Below are positions 13,362-17,164 of a DNA stretch of 17,164 bases, piece after piece (positions within the stretch are counted from its first letter, which is position 1; each line of letters begins with the position of its first letter). A program made the translations under genes and the position numbers. Source of the DNA: Flavobacteriales bacterium UBA7325 (GTDB lineage: Bacteria > Bacteroidota > Bacteroidia > Flavobacteriales_D > Crocinitomicaceae); the NCBI GenBank assembly GCA_002471375.1, contig DKPV01000016.1, positions 1 through 17,164 on the forward strand, read 5' to 3'. The notes below the pieces were generated by a model that was given only the letters and a program-made list of their open reading frames with translations, searched no databases and was not told the origin of the DNA.

Positions 13362-13430
13362 AAAAAAGGAAAAACTCTGTATGCTACGAATACCCTATTA
13401 AGATACCAGAGAAAATAAGACGGTTAGAAA

Positions 13431-15650
13431 CTATGATTCAGCTTCCATACCACGACGTACAACTCGTTGTACTCCGTCTACCTGCTCAAACTTTTCCATC
13501 AGATTATTCAGGTGTTCGGTATCGTAGACCATAACCTTCATATTACCTTCGAAGATACCATCGTTTGTCTCAAAAGAAATAGAACGCATGTCTACATTAT
13601 GTTGATTCGATATAATCTCAGTAATCCTATTGACGATACCTACTTTATCGATACCTATTACCGTGATAGCAGCCAAACTCTCTTTCAAATCATCACCCTT
13701 CCATCTAGCTTTGATGCATCGGTACGCCATCTTCGACATCAAATGTTCCGCGTTAGGACAACTATTCCTATGGATTTTAATCCCCTCACTGATTGTAACG
13801 AATCCAAAGATTTTATCTCCTGGAATAGGGCTACAACATTGAGACATCTTATACTGAATATCTTTGAAGTCCTCTCCGATCACAATCGTATCGTTCTTCT
13901 TGTCAACTTTGGTGATACTCTCCTTCTTAATTTTTCTTGGAACCGGTTTTGGTTTTTCTATTTGAAGAAAACCGTTTTTGTTCTCAAGTTCTCGAAGTTT
14001 CTTCAGATCAACTTTCCCTTTTGCAATTCGGAAGTACAATTCCGTAGCAGTAGGAACCTTGTAATATTTCTCTAAAAAAGAAATGTTAGCAGAGTCAAAG
14101 CGAATATTGTGTTGCTTAAATTTACGGTCCAAGATTTCTCTACCGTCCATTGCAATGGCCTTTCGAACCTCATTCAGAGATGACTTAATCTTTTGTCGTG
14201 CACGAGCAGTTACCACGTAGCGTAGCCACTCTTCATTCGGCTTTTGTTTCACCGAAGTAATAATTTCAACTTGATCACCACTTTGAAGCTGGTAGCTCAA
14301 TGGTACAAGTCGGTTATTCACCTTAGCACCTATACATTTATCTCCTACCGCAGTATGAATATCGTACGCAAAATCTAGAATAGTAGCACCAATTGGAAGA
14401 ACTCTTAATTCCCCTTTTGGCGTGAAAATATAAATCTCATCGTTGAAGAGGTTCAATTTGAACTCCTCAATAAAGTCCATAGCATTAGCGTCTGGATTTA
14501 CCATCAGCTCTCGAATCTCTGAAATCCAACGGTCAAACTTCGTCTCACTTGTTTTGGATTCCTTATATCGATAATGAGCTGCGAGACCCTTCTCGGCAAT
14601 CTCATCCATTCTTTCAGAACGTATCTGAACTTCAATCCATTTTCCCGTGGGAGACATTACAGTTGTATGCAGAGACTCATAACCATTTGCTCTTGGCGTT
14701 GAGATCCAATCACGCAGTCTGTCAGGACTTGGCTGATAAAAATCAGTAACTATACTGTAGACCCTCCAACAGTCAGGCTTTTCTAACTCTGGCGGGGTAT
14801 CTAAAATAATTCGGACAGCAAATAAATCATAAACCTCCTCGAAAGGCACCCCTTTCGTCTGCATCTTTCTCCAAATTGAAGAAACCGACTTGGTTCTTGC
14901 TTTTACATTATAGATATATCCCTCATAGGTCAGAGCCTCTTTAATCGGAGTGACAAACTTTCGAATAAATCTATTACGTGCATCTTTTGTTGACTTCAGC
15001 TTCGCCTCTATTTCAGCGTAGACACTTGGTTCAGTATATCTAAGCGCTAAATCTTCAAGCTCGCTCTTCACAGAGTTTAATCCCAGACGATGAGCTAAGG
15101 GAGCATATAAGAACTTTGTTTCAGACGCAATCTTCATCTGCTTGTCTGGCCTCATACTTTGAAGCGTACGCATGTTATGAAGACGATCTGCGAGTTTTAT
15201 TATTACTACACGAATATCATCGGAAATGGTAAGAACCATTTTCCGGAAGTTTTCCGCTTGTACCGATGCATTTTCATCAAATACTTCAGGAATTTTTGTG
15301 AGTCCATCAATAATCAACCGAACTTTCGGGCCGAATAAATCCTCAACGTCCTCTAATGTTATATGAGTATCCTCCACTGTATCATGAAGTAATGCGCATA
15401 CAATGGCAATTGGACCAAGACTCATTTCCTCCGCACAAATACGTGCAACAGCGATAGGATGGTAAATGTAAGGCTCACCAGATTTTCGACGCATCTCTTT
15501 ATGCGCCTCAACGGCAACATCAAAAGCTTTACGAATTGTACGAGTATCCTCCTTGCTACGATCTTTAACAGTTCGCATTAAGCCACGGAAAGCATTTAAA
15601 ATTTCTTTACGCTCTTGCTCAATCTCTAACTCTGTTAACTCCTTACTCAC
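13431..15650 (-). CDS. rel: Bifunctional (p)ppGpp synthetase/hydrolase (Rel/SpoT)
   Basis: A 739-residue long RSH enzyme controlling the stringent response. The hydrolase HD domain is intact: His64 in YIYHPIAVA, HD at 89-90 and ED at 93-94 in LLHDTVEDT, and Asp155 in KLADRLHNMRTL. The synthetase domain (about 240-360) has FEEVYDLFAVRII, TPRANGYESLHTTV and GKWIEVQIRSERMDEIAEKG. A TGS domain follows (about 405-465; IFTPKGELRVLPIGATILDF AYDIH), then a zinc-finger/RIS region with CCSPIPGDKIFGF and HRNSCPNA, and a C-terminal ACT domain (about 665-735). With both catalytic domains preserved it should make and destroy (p)ppGpp, as expected for the single long RSH of a member of the Bacteroidota. It starts 6 bases after the fumarylacetoacetase stop, so the two are probably co-transcribed. 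No clear terminator is seen before the pseudogene downstream. Confidence 0.96.
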   Translation of the reverse strand: MSKELTELEIEQERKEILNAFRGLMRTVKDRSKEDTRTIRKAFDVAVEAHKEMRRKSGEPYIYHPIAVARICAEEMSLGPIAIVCALLHDTVEDTHITLEDVEDLFGPKVRLIIDGLTKIPEVFDENASVQAENFRKMVLTISDDIRVVIIKLADRLHNMRTLQSMRPDKQMKIASETKFLYAPLAHRLGLNSVKSELEDLALRYTEPSVYAEIEAKLKSTKDARNRFIRKFVTPIKEALTYEGYIYNVKARTKSVSSIWRKMQTKGVPFEEVYDLFAVRIILDTPPELEKPDCWRVYSIVTDFYQPSPDRLRDWISTPRANGYESLHTTVMSPTGKWIEVQIRSERMDEIAEKGLAAHYRYKESKTSETKFDRWISEIRELMVNPDANAMDFIEEFKLNLFNDEIYIFTPKGELRVLPIGATILDFAYDIHTAVGDKCIGAKVNNRLVPLSYQLQSGDQVEIITSVKQKPNEEWLRYVVTARARQKIKSSLNEVRKAIAMDGREILDRKFKQHNIRFDSANISFLEKYYKVPTATELYFRIAKGKVDLKKLRELENKNGFLQIEKPKPVPRKIKKESITKVDKKNDTIVIGEDFKDIQYKMSQCCSPIPGDKIFGFVTISEGIKIHRNSCPNAEHLMSKMAYRCIKARWKGDDLKESLAAITVIGIDKVGIVNRITEIISNQHNVDMRSISFETNDGIFEGNMKVMVYDTEHLNNLMEKFEQVDGVQRVVRRGMEAES

Positions 15651-15656
15651 CTCAGT

Positions 15657-16934
15657 CTATTTTGCTGGTAGTACCTTTGTCGAAACTTCACCGAATCCAA
15701 TACGAACTCCATCAGATTCTGAATAACCACGCATGATTACCGTATCTCCATCATTGATGAATTTACGTTCTGTGCCATCCGACATTTGGAATGGCTTTGT
15801 TCCTTTCCAAGAAATCTCCAGCATCGAACCATACATTCCAACTTCAGGTCCCGAAATTGTTCCAGACCCCATGGCATCGCCACAGTTAATATTACATCCA
15901 TTCACAGTATGATGCGCCAATTGCTGGTTCATATTCCAATACATATGGCGGTAATTTGATCTACCAACCACGTTTTCATGTCCGGTCTCAGGCTGGATGA
16001 TCACGTCTAAATTGATATCAATATGCTTATCACCGGAATACTCTAAGTAAGGTAAAATCTTTGGATCTTCCTGACTAGGACCACTCACTCTAAATGGCTC
16101 CAAGGCATCAATAGTGACAATCCAGGGAGACACACTAGATGCAAAACTTTTCCCTAAGAAAGGACCAAGCGGCACATATTCCCATCCTTGAACATCTCTT
16201 GCACTCCAATCATTAAAGAGTGCCATTCCGAAGATATAATCATCCGCTTCTTCAGTTGATATCGTATCTCCTAACGGCTTACCTTGATACGTGAAAAACA
16301 CCGTTTCGAGCTCAAAATCTAATAGATTAGATTGTCCAAAAACTGGTACATCTGCTGTAGGTGGCTTTTTTTGTCCTTTTGGACGATGAATCGCCTGACC
16401 TGACACAATAATAGATGATGCACGACCATGGTAACCTACAGGAATATGTTTCCAGTTCGGTAAAAGCGCATTATCAGGATCTCTAAACAGACATCCTACA
16501 TTGAAAGCATGCTGTTCACTTGAGTAAAAATCTGTATAATCACGTATATCAATCGGCATCAGCATTTCAACCTGATCCATTGAAATTAAAACTTGATCTA
16601 CATGATGTTCTTTACCCTTAAGATCTGAAGAACCTTCTGAAAATAGTTTAGAAAGACGCTCTCTTAATTTGCGTGTCCCTTCTTTTCCTTTCATCATCAT
16701 TGTATTCAATGTACATGAATCAAAATCCGCAAGGCTAAAAGGTAAGTTTTCTAAGTATCCAAGAACAAACAATGCTTTAATATCAATCGCTTGATCACCA
16801 ATTCTTGAGGCAACTCGAGCTGACTCGCCGTTTACCTTAATTATTCCAAATGGAATATTTTGAATTGGGAAATCTGATTTTTCAGGCACATTTACCCATG
16901 ATGTCAATGCTGGATTATTTGCTACTATACTCAT
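15657..16934 (-). CDS. fahA: Fumarylacetoacetase
   Basis: A 425-residue enzyme for the last step of phenylalanine/tyrosine degradation: fumarylacetoacetate plus water gives fumarate and acetoacetate. All active-site residues known from the mammalian enzyme are found at a constant offset of nine: Asp135, Tyr137 and His142 in TDFYSSEQHAFNVGCLFR, Arg151, Tyr168 in VGYHGRASS, Glu208 and Glu210 in LLDFELETVFF, Asp242 in NDWSARD, Gln249, Tyr253 and Lys262 in GPFLGKSF. The C-terminal SGTISGPE motif is also present. The N-terminal SH3-like domain (FGIIKVNGESARVASRIGDQ) is complete. No other tyrosine-catabolism gene is in the window. It is followed 6 bases later by rel and preceded by ychF on the same strand. 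Confidence 0.96.
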   Translation of the reverse strand: MSIVANNPALTSWVNVPEKSDFPIQNIPFGIIKVNGESARVASRIGDQAIDIKALFVLGYLENLPFSLADFDSCTLNTMMMKGKEGTRKLRERLSKLFSEGSSDLKGKEHHVDQVLISMDQVEMLMPIDIRDYTDFYSSEQHAFNVGCLFRDPDNALLPNWKHIPVGYHGRASSIIVSGQAIHRPKGQKKPPTADVPVFGQSNLLDFELETVFFTYQGKPLGDTISTEEADDYIFGMALFNDWSARDVQGWEYVPLGPFLGKSFASSVSPWIVTIDALEPFRVSGPSQEDPKILPYLEYSGDKHIDINLDVIIQPETGHENVVGRSNYRHMYWNMNQQLAHHTVNGCNINCGDAMGSGTISGPEVGMYGSMLEISWKGTKPFQMSDGTERKFINDGDTVIMRGYSESDGVRIGFGEVSTKVLPAK

Positions 16935-16978
16935 CTTTTGTTCTTGTTTGTGGTATTACTAAATTAAAATTCTATCGT

Positions 16979-17000
16979 AAAGAAATTCTACAATTTCTTT
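16979..17000 (-). terminator. A/T-rich hairpin at the end of ychF, weak terminator candidate
   Basis: A perfect 9-bp inverted repeat AAAGAAATT-CTAC-AATTTCTTT begins at the first base of the ychF stop codon. Stability is low because of the A/T content, and only TTT follows the stem on the minus strand before ACG. It may separate ychF from fahA transcripts. Confidence 0.35.
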
Positions 17001-17164
17001 TAAACGTTAAATCTGAAGTGCATCACATCTCCGTCTTCTACAACGTATTCCTTCCCTTCGACTCTAAATTTACCTGCATCTTTAACAGCTGCTTCAGAAC
17101 CGAATTCGATGAAGTCATTGTACTTCATAACCTCCGCTCGAATAAAACCTTTTTCGAAATCTGT
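17000..17164 (-). CDS. ychF: Redox-regulated ATPase YchF (OLA1 family), C-terminal part only
   Basis: The last 54 codons of a gene that runs off the window edge, read from 17164 to the TAA at 17002-17000. The product TDFEKGFIRAEVMKYNDFIE FGSEAAVKDAGKFRVEGKEY VVEDGDVMHFRFNV is the highly conserved C-terminal TGS domain of YchF (family pattern DFxxGFIRAEV ... GKEYVVxDGDVMHFRFNV). YchF is a ribosome-associated, ATP-preferring member of the Obg-related GTPases that influences initiation and stress responses. The nucleotide-binding domain is outside the window. Confidence 0.95.
   Translation of the reverse strand, partial: TDFEKGFIRAEVMKYNDFIEFGSEAAVKDAGKFRVEGKEYVVEDGDVMHFRFNV

Noticed and set aside
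13467..14075. 202-residue plus-strand ORF opposite rel
   Set aside because: Antisense shadow of the C-terminal half of the (p)ppGpp enzyme with no family-like motif.
1..17164. CRISPR array, transposase, phage or toxin-antitoxin system
   Set aside because: Looked for direct repeats with regular spacing, terminal inverted repeats and known protein motifs on both strands; none found.

Overview
The window comes from a low-GC member of the Bacteroidota, most likely Flavobacteriales. Grounds: a secreted protein with a type IX secretion (T9SS) type A sorting tail, the relic of a second one with a type B (gliding-motility) tail, TAnnTTTG-type promoter boxes, general absence of strong Shine-Dalgarno sites, and a mitochondrial-type aconitase of Bacteroidota character. 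No placement below order is supported.

Layout. (1) 1-81 is the 3' part of tRNA-Ser(GCT), followed by a terminator. (2) 82-3900 is an accessory, partly decayed stretch. It holds a chimeric relic (MORN-like segment joined to the C-terminus of a di-haem cytochrome c peroxidase), a large T9SS cargo protein on the minus strand, a LuxR-type HTH relic, a small VF530-family protein, an unassigned short frame, and a TerB-like gene broken by an in-frame TAA. (3) 3886-8235 carries a TetR-family regulator, a SulP anion transporter with a beta-carbonic anhydrase 5 bases behind it (likely a bicarbonate/CO2-handling operon), a small acidic membrane-anchored protein, and a two-CBS-domain protein. (4) 8256-10529 is aconitase. 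(5) 10865-11989 is the conserved ribosomal operon rpsF-rpsR-rplI with a good promoter, a leader hairpin and a strong terminator. (6) 12315-13361 is a decayed type B T9SS protein with an in-frame TAG and no N-terminus. (7) 13431-17164, all minus strand, is ychF (3' end only), fumarylacetoacetase and the bifunctional (p)ppGpp synthetase/hydrolase; the last two are 6 bases apart and probably co-transcribed.

How the genes work together. The housekeeping content covers translation (S6, S18, L9, YchF), the TCA cycle (aconitase), the last step of tyrosine breakdown (fumarylacetoacetase gives fumarate and acetoacetate) and the stringent response. SulP plus carbonic anhydrase is the one clear functional partnership outside the ribosomal operon. 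I found no CRISPR array, intact mobile element, phage gene or convincing new defence system. The most unusual feature is the density of gene relics: at least four independent decayed coding segments, three of them within 4 kb of the tRNA gene. Most of these relics lack a usable ATG and had to be read directly from the DNA.
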